From the NCBI RefSeq assembly GCF_036421855.1, contig NZ_JAZGOK010000006.1: 64,000 nt of DNA, one strand, 5' to 3'. A program made the position numbers and the translations under genes. The notes under the pieces are model-generated. The model had not been told where the DNA came from, searched no databases, and saw nothing but the letters and a program-made list of their open reading frames with translations. Position 1 is the stretch's first letter; every line of letters begins with the position of its first letter. This document shows positions 1 through 9,600 of the stretch, one piece after another. Source of the DNA: Georgenia_B sunbinii (GTDB lineage Bacteria > Actinomycetota > Actinomycetes > Actinomycetales > Actinomycetaceae).

Positions 1-2055
1 GTGCGGGCCTTGGGTGCGCAGGTCGAGGGTGACCGTCCCGCCGGCACCACGGCCGACGACGGCGCGCAGGTGGGCGTCATGGCGGCGCGCCGGCGCGCTG
101 CCGCCGCGGGGCATGAGGGAGCCCGTCTCCTGCCAGCTCGCCAGCACCCGCGCCGGTCCCTCGGCACACTCCGGGCCCACGAGCGCGAGGAACGACTCCC
201 GGCCGGGCAGGTCGGCGGCGTCGTCGACGGGCGCCCCGGCGTCGCCGACGGCGGCGAGGTGCCGGGCGAGCGCAGCGACCGCGGTGGCGTCCAACGCGTC
301 GCAGACCAGCGGCTGCACGGTCTCGCCCCGCTGCACGTAGCCGGCGCGGGCCGCGTCCGCGCCGGTAGCGTCCGCGCCGGTGGCGACCGCGACGAAGGTC
401 CGGCACACCGCGGGCAGCCGCGCGACCGACGGCGCGCACCACACGGCGTGGACCCCGACCGCCGGGCCGTCCTCGGCGATCCGCACGAGCCGGCCACGCT
501 CCACCGGGGCATCGTCCTCGACGACCAGCACGACGGCCGGCAGCGTGGCCGGCCCCCGGCCCAGCGCCACGCCCCGGCGGGCGTCGAGCAGCCCCTCGAC
601 CCGGGAGACCAGCTGCGCCACCCCGGCCCGGTCGGAGCCGAGGTGGGCGCCGTTCAGCGGTGACTGGGGCGAGGCGGTGTGCGGCAGCCACCTCGCCCAC
701 GCCCACCGCGGCGCGCTGGCCGCGGACGTCACGACAGCAAGCACCACCTCGGCCGGCGAGTGCAGCACGACGAGCTGGGCCACGACCGCCCGGGCGACGT
801 CGTCGGTCACCGGCCGCGGGCCGGCGACGCCGAGCGCGCCGCTGCTGCGCAGCCTCGCGGTGGCGGGCACCGCGTCCACCGTGCCGAACTCCTCGCGCAG
901 CGCGAGGACGAGCTCCCACTGCGCAGGCAGGGCGCTGCCACGGCGCGGCAGGACGACGGTGTCCCGCGAGGGCAGCGTCGCGAGCCCGAGGCGCAGCTCG
1001 AGGAACTCCTCGTGCTCGGGGCGGCGCGTCCACAGCAGCGGCCCGAGCGCGAGGGCGGCGTCGTGCAGCTCGGTGACCGACGGCGACCCCGCCAGCCGGG
1101 CGCGACGCTCCTGCTCCCGGGCGACGGCACGTTCCGCGCGCATCTGGTCGACCGCCGCAGCGAACTGCGCGACGGCGGCACGGTGCTCGCGGCGGCCCGT
1201 CACCCGCCGGTCGACATAGCTGCCGAGGACCATCAGCGGCATCATCGCCAGCAGAACGAGCCCGAGCCAGCCGCGGCCCGCCGCGTACATCACCGGCGCC
1301 ATCAGCGCGGGGACGAGCAGCATGACGACGGGGAACCGGCTCGGCGGTGGTGGCTCCGGCGGCTCTGGCGCCTCGTGCTCCTGCCCCGCGTAACCGGCCG
1401 TCACCCGCGGGGACCGGTTGAACTCCACCTGGGCAGCCTCCCCCGCCGCATGGCGGCCCGTGGCCGTGCGCGTCACCCGGAGGGTGGTGTCACCCAGCGT
1501 GACGGTGTCCTGCGGCGCCAGCACCGCGCGCTGCACCGGGCCGTCACCGAGCAGCAGCCCGTTCGAGCTGCGCAGGTCGACGATCTCCACGGCGTCGCCG
1601 ACGGCGAGCCGGGCGTGCTCCTGGGAGACCGTCGGGTCGGTCAGCCGCACCTGGCAGTCGCGGCCGCGGCCGATGACCGCGGTGCCCTGCGGCAGCAGCA
1701 GCGACGTCCCGGCGTCCGGCCCCTCGAGGACGGTGAGGCGGGCAGCCGCCGGTACCGGCCCTTGGGCTGGCTCCTCTCCGCCCGGCAGCGCCACCGAGAC
1801 GACCGACCCGGACCGGACGCTCTGCCCGGCCAGCGCTCCCGCGGGGAGCAGCCGACCGGTGGCAGCCGGGCCGCCGGGACGGTCGTGCACCCGCAGCGTC
1901 AGCTCCGCCGCCCCGGCCAGTGCCGGCGCCGTGCCCCGCGGGTCGTCGTGCGCCAGTGCACCGGCGAGGTCGGCGACCGTCGCCGCGGCGTCGGCGGTGA
2001 TGGCGAGGTCGATCGGGTCGGCGTCGCTGCCTACCAGCGTGAGCCTGACCCGCAT
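1..2055 (-). CDS. FHA domain, EssC/EccC-like FtsK/SpoIIIE ATPase (N-terminal part)
   Basis: The 5' part (685 codons) of a gene whose 3' end lies beyond the left edge. The ATG at 2055 starts three bases after the TGA of the upstream gene, so the two are co-transcribed. Residues 1-95 form a ubiquitin/FHA-like beta region. Residues 105-195 are a clear FHA domain (IGRG at 128-131, S144xxH147, RSSNG 162-166), which would bind phosphothreonine. An FNRSPR motif near 212 and two membrane segments (about 242-258 and 264-282) follow, then a cytoplasmic region leading towards the ATPase modules. FHA plus paired membrane helices plus the FNRxPR motif is the N-terminal plan of EssC/EccC coupling ATPases of type VII secretion. 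The Walker motifs are outside the window, so the ATPase call is inferred from family layout. FHA and kinase genes in the same operon imply phospho-dependent control. Confidence 0.8.
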   Translation of the reverse strand, partial: MRVRLTLVGSDADPIDLAITADAAATVADLAGALAHDDPRGTAPALAGAAELTLRVHDRPGGPAATGRLLPAGALAGQSVRSGSVVSVALPGGEEPAQGPVPAAARLTVLEGPDAGTSLLLPQGTAVIGRGRDCQVRLTDPTVSQEHARLAVGDAVEIVDLRSSNGLLLGDGPVQRAVLAPQDTVTLGDTTLRVTRTATGRHAAGEAAQVEFNRSPRVTAGYAGQEHEAPEPPEPPPPSRFPVVMLLVPALMAPVMYAAGRGWLGLVLLAMMPLMVLGSYVDRRVTGRREHRAAVAQFAAAVDQMRAERAVAREQERRARLAGSPSVTELHDAALALGPLLWTRRPEHEEFLELRLGLATLPSRDTVVLPRRGSALPAQWELVLALREEFGTVDAVPATARLRSSGALGVAGPRPVTDDVARAVVAQLVVLHSPAEVVLAVVTSAASAPRWAWARWLPHTASPQSPLNGAHLGSDRAGVAQLVSRVEGLLDARRGVALGRGPATLPAVVLVVEDDAPVERGRLVRIAEDGPAVGVHAVWCAPSVARLPAVCRTFVAVATGADATGADAARAGYVQRGETVQPLVCDALDATAVAALARHLAAVGDAGAPVDDAADLPGRESFLALVGPECAEGPARVLASWQETGSLMPRGGSAPARRHDAHLRAVVGRGAGGTVTLDLRTQGPH

Positions 2056-2058
2056 CCG

Positions 2059-4326
2059 TCACCGTCCCTTGCGCAACGACCTCACCGAGATTCGCGAGCG
2101 TAGCCACCGGCGCCGACCGACCGCCTGCTTGAGGCGACCGACTGTGGATTCCACGTGCTGCCAGTAGCCCTGGGCGGCAGCGTCGTCGGGGACGACCGGC
2201 CCGAACACCCCGGCGTCGGCGTGCGCGGCGAGCGAGCCGGTGTCCACCGCGCTGACGTCCACCGCGGGTCGCTGCCGCGGCCGCTGCCGGCGGCCGACGG
2301 CGCGGCCCCCGGCCAGCGCCGCCTCCAGCTCCCGGGCCTCCTCGTGCCGCGTGGTCGCCGCGGACAGCGGCAGCCCGAGGTCCCGGGCGTGGTCGACGAC
2401 CTCGTCCCAGCCGCCCGCCACCCGGACCGACGTCGTGCCGCGGCGCCGTCGCCGGCGCCGGCGCAGCACCTTGACGAGCAGGATGATGGCGATCGGGATG
2501 AGGATGAGCAGGAGCGGTACTGCCACGGCCGCGGCGATGATGAGCCGGTAGTCGGCCGCCGGGTCCTCCTCGATCTCCTCCTCCTCGGCCTCGACGTCGT
2601 CACGGTCCATCGGCGGCGCGTCGGGCGGCTCCTGGGCCGGCGGCGGTGGCTGGAGTACCTGCGGCTGGGGCCGGTCCTGCGGGGTGGGGTCCTCGTACTG
2701 CGGGATGCGGTCCTCGTCCGGCGTCGGGTAGAACGCCACCCAGCCGTGGTCCTCGAAGGCGATCTCCACCCAGCTGGTGACGTCGTCGCCGGTGACCTGC
2801 GTGGGGCCGGTGGCGGCGGCGTCCTGCGGGACGAAACCCATGACCACCCGGGTCGGCAGGCCGACGGCCCGGCCGAGCAGGCCCATGACGGCGGCGTACT
2901 GCTCCTCGTCGCCGATCATCAGCTCGTCGGTGAACATCGTCGCGAGCCGGGCGGCGCCGTGCCCGGCGAGCGACGGGGCATCCCCCTCGAGCCCGTGGGA
3001 GTAGAAGCCGGAGCGCAGCTCGCCGACGATCGCCTCGACCCGCGCCAGCGGCGAGCTCGCCGAGGCCACCATCGCGGAGGACTCGCCGACGACCAGCTCG
3101 GGGACCCCGGTGGGCTCGGGCAGCGCGACGCTGGCCAGCGGGGCGCCCTCGAGCGCGCTGGCCGGCGGCTCGGGCTCGGCGGTGGCGGTGAGCGTGTAGC
3201 GGTCGCCCTCGCGCAGGCCGGTGGTGAGGATGCCGGTCGCCGACGCCCGGTTGAAGTAGAGGTTGCGGCGCTGCTCGAGTGCGTCGTCGCCGTGGAAGGC
3301 GATGTCGTAGGTTCGGCCGACCGTGGGCAGCCACACGCCCTGGTACTCCCCCACCTCGATCTCGACCTCGACGGCGGTCGCCGGGACGGTGGCCTCGACG
3401 CGCTCGCCCAGGCGGGCGAAGGTGCCCGAGCCGGCGGCGCCGCCCTTGTCGCTGCTGGCCACCGCCCAGGTGGTGCCGTCGTAGGCGTCCATGCTCGCCA
3501 GCCGCACCGGGGTGCCGGCGGGCAGGTCGTGCACGGTGAGGACGGTGTCCTCGCGGTGGTCCTTGAGGTAGGCGCGGAAGCCGGCGAGCGGGCTGGGGTA
3601 GTCGTGCGGGTCCAGCGGCGGCTCGATGATCTCGCGAAGCACGGTCCGGGGCGTGTCGCCGGGGGCGAGCAGGCCGACGCCGGTGCCGCCGAGCGCGGCG
3701 ACGGCGACGAGGATCGCGACGGCGACCGGACGGCCGCGCTGCAGCCGGCCGGTGCGCCAGGCCGCCCACAGCAGCCCGCCGAGACCGGCGACGAGCGCGA
3801 GCGGCAGCGCGAGGACCGGGCGGACCGTGCCGAGCAGGATGGCCGCGGCCAGGACGACAGCGGGCAGCAGCAGCGCCCACGCGGCGCGGCGGGTCCGCAC
3901 CGAGATCGTCACCGAGACGAGGGAGGCGACCAGTGCGAGCAGGTACGGCGCGGCCAGCGTGTTCCCGGTGGCGCCGAGCGGCGGGGCGATCGTCACGACC
4001 TGCTTCCACACCGTCACCGCGCCGCTCCCCACAGCGCCGATCGTCGCCGGGGTGGGGACCACGCCGGCCAGCGCCGTGGAGGGCGCGGCGAGCGAGGAGC
4101 CGACCACCACGGCGCCGAGCATCGCGGCCAGCACGGTGAGCGTGGACCACCGGCGCCAGGCGCCGAGGGTGGCGACCGCGGTGCCGAGCAGCACGCCGCC
4201 GACGGCCGCGGCCACCAGGCGTCCGGAGGCGTACACCGGCAGCAGCGGCACGAGGGCGAGGAGCACGAGCACGGCTGGCACGACGACGTCGAGCCAGCGG
4301 CTGCGCAGCAGCTGGAGGTAGCTCAT
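2059..4326 (-). CDS. Membrane protein with degenerate transglutaminase-like domain
   Basis: A 755-residue DUF3488/transglutaminase-type membrane protein. N-terminal hydrophobic helices occupy about residues 12-220, then comes an external region with the transglutaminase fold at about 425-540, a Pro-rich linker, an acidic stretch, one membrane helix (594-619) and a run of arginines (622-629) on the inner side. The fold's core is recognisable, but all three catalytic positions are replaced: the usual GDCEQ is GDEEQ (Glu474), the usual HAWVE is TSWVE (Ser518), and the usual DPTP is YPTP (Tyr533). It is therefore probably a binding or structural domain rather than an enzyme. The start overlaps the DUF58 stop by four bases (ATGA). 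MoxR, DUF58 and transglutaminase-like genes commonly occur together in bacteria. Confidence 0.85.
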   Translation of the reverse strand: MSYLQLLRSRWLDVVVPAVLVLLALVPLLPVYASGRLVAAAVGGVLLGTAVATLGAWRRWSTLTVLAAMLGAVVVGSSLAAPSTALAGVVPTPATIGAVGSGAVTVWKQVVTIAPPLGATGNTLAAPYLLALVASLVSVTISVRTRRAAWALLLPAVVLAAAILLGTVRPVLALPLALVAGLGGLLWAAWRTGRLQRGRPVAVAILVAVAALGGTGVGLLAPGDTPRTVLREIIEPPLDPHDYPSPLAGFRAYLKDHREDTVLTVHDLPAGTPVRLASMDAYDGTTWAVASSDKGGAAGSGTFARLGERVEATVPATAVEVEIEVGEYQGVWLPTVGRTYDIAFHGDDALEQRRNLYFNRASATGILTTGLREGDRYTLTATAEPEPPASALEGAPLASVALPEPTGVPELVVGESSAMVASASSPLARVEAIVGELRSGFYSHGLEGDAPSLAGHGAARLATMFTDELMIGDEEQYAAVMGLLGRAVGLPTRVVMGFVPQDAAATGPTQVTGDDVTSWVEIAFEDHGWVAFYPTPDEDRIPQYEDPTPQDRPQPQVLQPPPPAQEPPDAPPMDRDDVEAEEEEIEEDPAADYRLIIAAAVAVPLLLILIPIAIILLVKVLRRRRRRRRGTTSVRVAGGWDEVVDHARDLGLPLSAATTRHEEARELEAALAGGRAVGRRQRPRQRPAVDVSAVDTGSLAAHADAGVFGPVVPDDAAAQGYWQHVESTVGRLKQAVGRRRWLRSRISVRSLRKGR

Positions 4327-5594
4327 CGGCGCTCCGCCCGCCGGAAGCCGCGGCGCAGCTCGTCGAGCGAGCCGATGGTCACCACGGTGACGACACCGAC
4401 GGTGTGGACCGCGGTCTCGGCGCCGGGCACGATCTGCACCGCGAACGCTCGGGTGTCCACCGCCAGCACCGCGCCGGCGGCCCGCAGGTCCGCCGGGCTC
4501 ACCGTGGAGCCGCAGACGAGCACGACCATCGAGGCCCGCTCGACCTCGGCGGTGACCTGCCGGGCCATGGTCAGCAGCGTCCCGGGGCCCTTGGCGAGGT
4601 CGAGCCGGGTGAGGACGTCGAGGTACTGGCCGGCCGAGGTCGACCGCAGCGTCTCGTGGCTGGTGAGGGTGGTGAGGTCCTGGTCCTCGCGCATCGCGGC
4701 GAGGGCCAGCGAGCCGAGGGTGGAGACCGCGACCTCGAACTCGTCGCCGTCACCGTAGTCGTGGATGCTGCTCGACAGCCCGACGACGAGGTGGGAGCGC
4801 CGTGACTCCTCGAACTGCCGGATCATCAGCTTCCCGGTGCGCGCGGACGTGCGCCAGTGCACGTAGCGCCGGTCGTCCCCGGGGACGTACTCACGCAGCG
4901 CGTGGAAGGACAGGTCGGCGTTGGTGATCTCGCGGGTGGCCTTGCCCTCGAGGTCGTGCACGAAGCCGGCGGCGGTGGAGGTCAGCCGCACCGTGCGGGG
5001 GTGGACGTAGAGCTCCTGCGACTCCCCCCAGGACACCCCGCGCCGCATCAGCCCGAGCGGGTCGCCGCGCACCGTGCGGACCGGGCCGACATCGATGACG
5101 CTGCGGCGCGAGGTGGGGATCGCGAAGATCTCCTCGTGCGACCCGCCGCCGGCCATCGCGGGCAGCTGGAAGCCGACCTCGGTGCGCCCGACGGTCAGCT
5201 CGACCCGCGCCGGCAGGACGGGGTGGGCGGCGGTGTTGCTCACCGTGACCCCGGCCATCGCCCGGTCCCCGACGACCACGCGCCGGTCGCTCAGCGCCAG
5301 CGCCACCTCGTAGGGGTGGCGTCCGAGGGTGAACACCGCCGCCGCCACGAACGTCGTCACCAGCGAGGCGCCGAGGACGACGAGCTCGAGCCAGCCGAGC
5401 CGGCTGCCCAGCACCCAGGCGACGACGCCGACGACGAGCACCGCCCACCCGGCGACGCTCACCGCGCGCAGCGTCCGGGTGATGCCGGCGCGGGGCCCGC
5501 GGGTACGGTCGATGAGGGTCTGCAGCGCGCTGGTCTCGACCAGGTGCTCCTGGATCGCGCTACGGGCCCTGGCGGTGGTGGTCGGGGCGGTCAT
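4323..5594 (-). CDS. DUF58 domain protein
   Basis: A 423-residue protein with two membrane segments near the N-terminus (about 45-63 and 69-90), an external or linker beta region, and the DUF58 signature REYVPGDDRRYVHW at 234-247 followed by an SAR-TGK segment. The C-terminal part has the von Willebrand A-like character of the family. DUF58 proteins are encoded next to MoxR ATPases, which are thought to act on them as chaperones; their exact function is not established. Here it starts three bases after the MoxR stop and overlaps the next gene by four bases, so translation of the three is probably coupled. Confidence 0.9.
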   Translation of the reverse strand: MTAPTTTARARSAIQEHLVETSALQTLIDRTRGPRAGITRTLRAVSVAGWAVLVVGVVAWVLGSRLGWLELVVLGASLVTTFVAAAVFTLGRHPYEVALALSDRRVVVGDRAMAGVTVSNTAAHPVLPARVELTVGRTEVGFQLPAMAGGGSHEEIFAIPTSRRSVIDVGPVRTVRGDPLGLMRRGVSWGESQELYVHPRTVRLTSTAAGFVHDLEGKATREITNADLSFHALREYVPGDDRRYVHWRTSARTGKLMIRQFEESRRSHLVVGLSSSIHDYGDGDEFEVAVSTLGSLALAAMREDQDLTTLTSHETLRSTSAGQYLDVLTRLDLAKGPGTLLTMARQVTAEVERASMVVLVCGSTVSPADLRAAGAVLAVDTRAFAVQIVPGAETAVHTVGVVTVVTIGSLDELRRGFRRAERR

Positions 5595-5597
5595 GTC

Positions 5598-6593
5598 CTA
5601 CTGGTCGCCGCCGCGTCGCGTCGGCGGATCGATCTCGGCGAGCACCGCCCGCAGCGCGCCCGCGGCGGTCGCGCCCTCGTACTCCGCCTCGGCGTCGAGC
5701 ACGAGCCGGTGGGCCAGCACCGGCTCGGCGAGGTCCTTGATGTCGTCGGGGACGACGTAGTTGCGGGCGTGGGCGGCGGCCCACGTCTTCGCGGCCCGGA
5801 TGAGGGAGATCGCGCCACGGACGCTGGCACCGATGGTCACGCCGGGCGCGCGACGGGTCTCGGCGACGATCCGCGAGACATAGTCGAGGACGGCGGGGTC
5901 GACGTGGACGGTACCGGCGAGCTCGATCATCTCCACGACGGCATCGCCGGTGATGATCGGGGTGACCGCAGCGGCGCGGTCACGCACCGCGGCGGCGGCG
6001 AGGATGCTCACCGTGGCGTCGTGGTCGGGGTAGCCGACCGAGGTCTTCATGAGGAACCGGTCGAGCTGTGCCTCGGGCAGCCGGTAGGTGCCGGCCTGCT
6101 CGATGGGGTTCTGGGTGGCGAGCACGATGAACGGCCGGCCGACGCTGTGGGTGACGCCGTCGAAGGTCACCCGTCCCTCCTCCATCACCTCGAGGAGCGC
6201 CGACTGCGTCTTGGGCGAGGCCCGGTTGATCTCGTCGGCGAGCACCACCGAGGCGAAGATCGGGCCCTGGTGGAACTCGAAGCGCTGGGTCTTGGGGTCG
6301 AGGATCGACACGCCGGTGACGTCCGAGGGCAGCAGGTCCGGGGTGAACTGGATCCGCGAGCTCTTGGCGTGCACCGCGGCGGCCAGCGACCGGGCGAGCT
6401 GGGTCTTGCCGGTGCCCGGGAAGTCCTCGAGCAGCAGGTGCCCGCCGCTGAGCATGGTGGTCACCACGAGCCGGATGACCCCGGCCTTGCCGACCACGGC
6501 CTGGCCGACCGCGGCGACGAGCTTCTCGAAGGTGTCGGAGAACCACACCGCCTGCTCGGGCGTCATCGTGGTCTGCTGCTCGGTGGTGGTCAT
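5598..6593 (-). CDS. MoxR family AAA+ ATPase
   Basis: A 331-residue AAA+ protein. Visible motifs are Walker A DFPGTGKT (58-65), Walker B VVLADE (116-121), sensor 1 ATQNP (159-163) and the LDRF element near 177-180. MoxR proteins are ATP-driven chaperones that assemble or activate partner proteins, usually with VWA or DUF58 domains. The open frame extends upstream, but the ATG at 6593 is preceded by ACGGAGAAC and gives the usual family length and N-terminus (TPEQA..F..), so it is chosen. The partner genes lie directly downstream. The giant surface-protein gene ends only 58 bases upstream, so it is most likely in the same transcript. Confidence 0.93.
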   Translation of the reverse strand: MTTTEQQTTMTPEQAVWFSDTFEKLVAAVGQAVVGKAGVIRLVVTTMLSGGHLLLEDFPGTGKTQLARSLAAAVHAKSSRIQFTPDLLPSDVTGVSILDPKTQRFEFHQGPIFASVVLADEINRASPKTQSALLEVMEEGRVTFDGVTHSVGRPFIVLATQNPIEQAGTYRLPEAQLDRFLMKTSVGYPDHDATVSILAAAAVRDRAAAVTPIITGDAVVEMIELAGTVHVDPAVLDYVSRIVAETRRAPGVTIGASVRGAISLIRAAKTWAAAHARNYVVPDDIKDLAEPVLAHRLVLDAEAEYEGATAAGALRAVLAEIDPPTRRGGDQ

Positions 6594-6651
6594 GCGTTCT
6601 CCGTGGTTGTGGGGCGAGCGGTCGGGTGGGTCGGCGGGCAGGGGCGGTCCG

Positions 6652-9600
6652 TCAGCTGGGCCAACGCTGCGTGTGCTCCACGCGCACGGGGCCGTCGAGG
6701 ACGACCTTGATGTCGCGGTTCGGGTGGCCGTAGTACATCCGGGTCTGCTGGGTGCCCGATCCCGAGAGTCGGTACGTGCGGCCATTGGTCTGCGCGCCGA
6801 ACCACACGTTGTCCTCGTACACCGAGAGCGTGTAGTCGCCCGCCGGCAGGTTCTCGTACGTCGCGTCGATGAAGCTGCACGACGAGTGGATGCACTTACC
6901 GGCCTCGTAGAAGGTGCGGTCGCGGTTCACCCGTACGCTCGCCGGCGGCGGGTCCGGCGGGCGTTGTGGTGGTGCCGCGTCGGTGCTCACCGACGCGGCG
7001 GCCGTGCGGACCTCGCCGTCGGAGCGCTCGGCGCGGATCTCGGCCTGGTACGTGGTCGCCCAGTCCCCCTCCACCCGCCGGCTGCCCGACGCCGAGACGT
7101 TCTGCCAGCTGCTCCAGCCACTGCCGTCGTGGATCCGCAGCTGGGTGCTGGTGACGTCGCGGCCGTTGCCGGCGGGCGTGGTCCAGCTGAAGTCCGCGCC
7201 CGGCTGCTGGGTGATCGAGTCGCTGAACTCGGTGTAAGCACCGCGCTTGGTCCCGGACATCGTGGCGTCCCCGAACGGCCCGTAGGGCACCGCCGCGCTG
7301 CTGGCCGCGCTGGCGTCACCGCAGTAGGTGTTGCAGGCGCGCACCCTGAAGGTATAGCTCGAGCCGTTGTTGAGCCCGGTGATGAGCTTGTTCGAGGCGA
7401 GCTGGCTCCAGCCCCCGCCACTGGTGCTCACCTCGTAGCGCCGGATGGGGTCGCCGTTGTCCGCCGGGGCGGAGAACGCGAGCTCGACCTGCCCGTTGTT
7501 CGCCGTCGCGGTGGCGGTCACGCTGGCGATCCGGTCGGGCTGGAGGAAGGACCGCACCGGTGCCGACTGCGGGCTGCTCGCCGAGGTGCCCGCCTTGTTC
7601 GTCGCCGACACGCTCACCGTGTAGTCGCTGCCGGCCGGGGCGTCCTCGGTGATCGAGGTCTGCCCACCGGGCACCGTGAAGGACCGAAAGGCCGACCCGT
7701 CACGCGAGATGACGACGTCGTAGGCGGAGATGGTGTCCCCGTTGTTCGGCGGCGCGGTCCACGAGGCGGTGATCTGCGCCTCGACCGGCGAGTCGATGCG
7801 CTGGGCGACCGGGGCCACCGGCTGCTCTGGCACACCGGCCGGCACCTCGGGCGCCGACCACTCCGACCACTCGCTGGGGTCGGGGGCATCGTTGTGGGCC
7901 CGCACCCGCACCGTGTAGGACTGCCCGTTGGCCAGCCCGGACCAGGTGTGCGAGGTGCCGGACACCGAGATCTGCCCACCGCCGCCCGGCGACGGCGCGA
8001 TCTGCAGGTCGTAGGAACTGACCGGGGAGCCGTTGGTCGCCGGCGGGGTCCACTCGACGTCGAGCTCGCCGTCACCGAAGTCCAGCACCGGTGCCGCCGG
8101 CCGCTCGGGCTTGACGTCCGGCCGGGCCACCCCGGACGGGCCTGACGCCTCGGACTCGCCGACCTTGTTGATCGCGGTCACCGTGAAGGTGTACTCGACG
8201 TTGTTCGTCAGCCCGCCGATGGTGCACGTCGTCGTCGGGCACTCCTGGTTCACGCCGTCGGCCTGGACCCGGTAGCCGGTGATCGGCGCGCCGTTGTCGG
8301 CCGGCGCGGTCCAGGTGAGCACGACGGTCTCGTCCCGCACGTCCTCGACGCGCGGCGGCACCGGCCGTTCCGGCACCCCGATGACAGCGAAGGTGATCCG
8401 GCCGTCGACGTCGCGCAGCATGTCGCCCGTGACATCACTGACGGTGTAGCGCACCGTCACGCGGCCCACCTGGTCGGGCCCGGCGGTGACCGTGACGGAG
8501 CCGTCGTCGTACGCGGTGGTCGCGGTGCCCGCCTCGACGGCCGCCCCCATGACCGTCAGCGGTTCTCCCGGGAACGGGTTGAAGGCACCCTGGAGGACGT
8601 CGACCGTCTGCGAGTCGCCCTGCTCGATCTCCCCGAGGTCGACGTCGTTGACCCTCGCCAAGCGACGGGTGGAGGCGGTGACCGTCACCTCGACGACACC
8701 GGGCACCGGCTCGGCCTTGCTGTCGGAGACCGTCAGCTGGATGTCCCCGGTCGTGCCGCGCGCGGTGTCCGCCGGAGCGGAGATCGTGAGGTTGGGACCG
8801 TCGAGCGTCGCGTCGATGCCCTCGGGGACGTCGCGCAGCTCGTAGCGCAGCTCCGCGAAGTCGCCGGTGTCCGGGTCCTGCGACAGCTGCCGCAGGTTGA
8901 CCACCTGCGGGCCCTCGGCCGGGACCACGTCGATGGCCGCGCCGTCGAAGGTCGGCGGCTGGTTCTCGGTGGACTCCACGAGGATGTCGAGCGTCAGCAC
9001 CGACGTCAGGCCCTCGGGATCCTCTGCCGACTCGCCGTCGGTGACCTCGAAGGTCAGCGAGGCCGGTCCGGCGTAGGTCGGCGCCGAGGTGAAGGTCAGT
9101 GTCGTGGGGCCGACGACAGGTGAGGCGCCGTCGGAGTTGGTCGCCTTGACCGTCGCGGCGTCGGTGAGCCGGACGTCCTTGCCGCTGAGCGCGACGACGT
9201 AGTCGGACAGCTCGATCTCGCGGGTCTCACCGGTGGCGACGACGATCGGATCGACGTCGGTGCGCAGCACCGGGCCGGAGTCCGCCAGGCCGGGGACGTC
9301 GACGAAGGCGTATGACGTCAGGCCGTCCGGATCCGTCACCGAGTAGGTCAGCACCTGACGGGTGGGCTGGACGTCCACCTGCACCTGGTCCCCCACCACC
9401 CGGGCGTTGTCCGGCGCACCGACGAGCTCGACGGTCAGCGCATCGCGCGAGCCGTCAGGGTCGAGGTCGTTGTCCAGCACCGGGACGTTGACCCGCTCCT
9501 GGTCGAGGATCGACACCGCCTGCACGATGTCGTCGACAGCGACCGGGGCCTCGAGCTTCGCGTCTGCCGTCACCCGGACGGCGACGATGCCGGTCGACAT

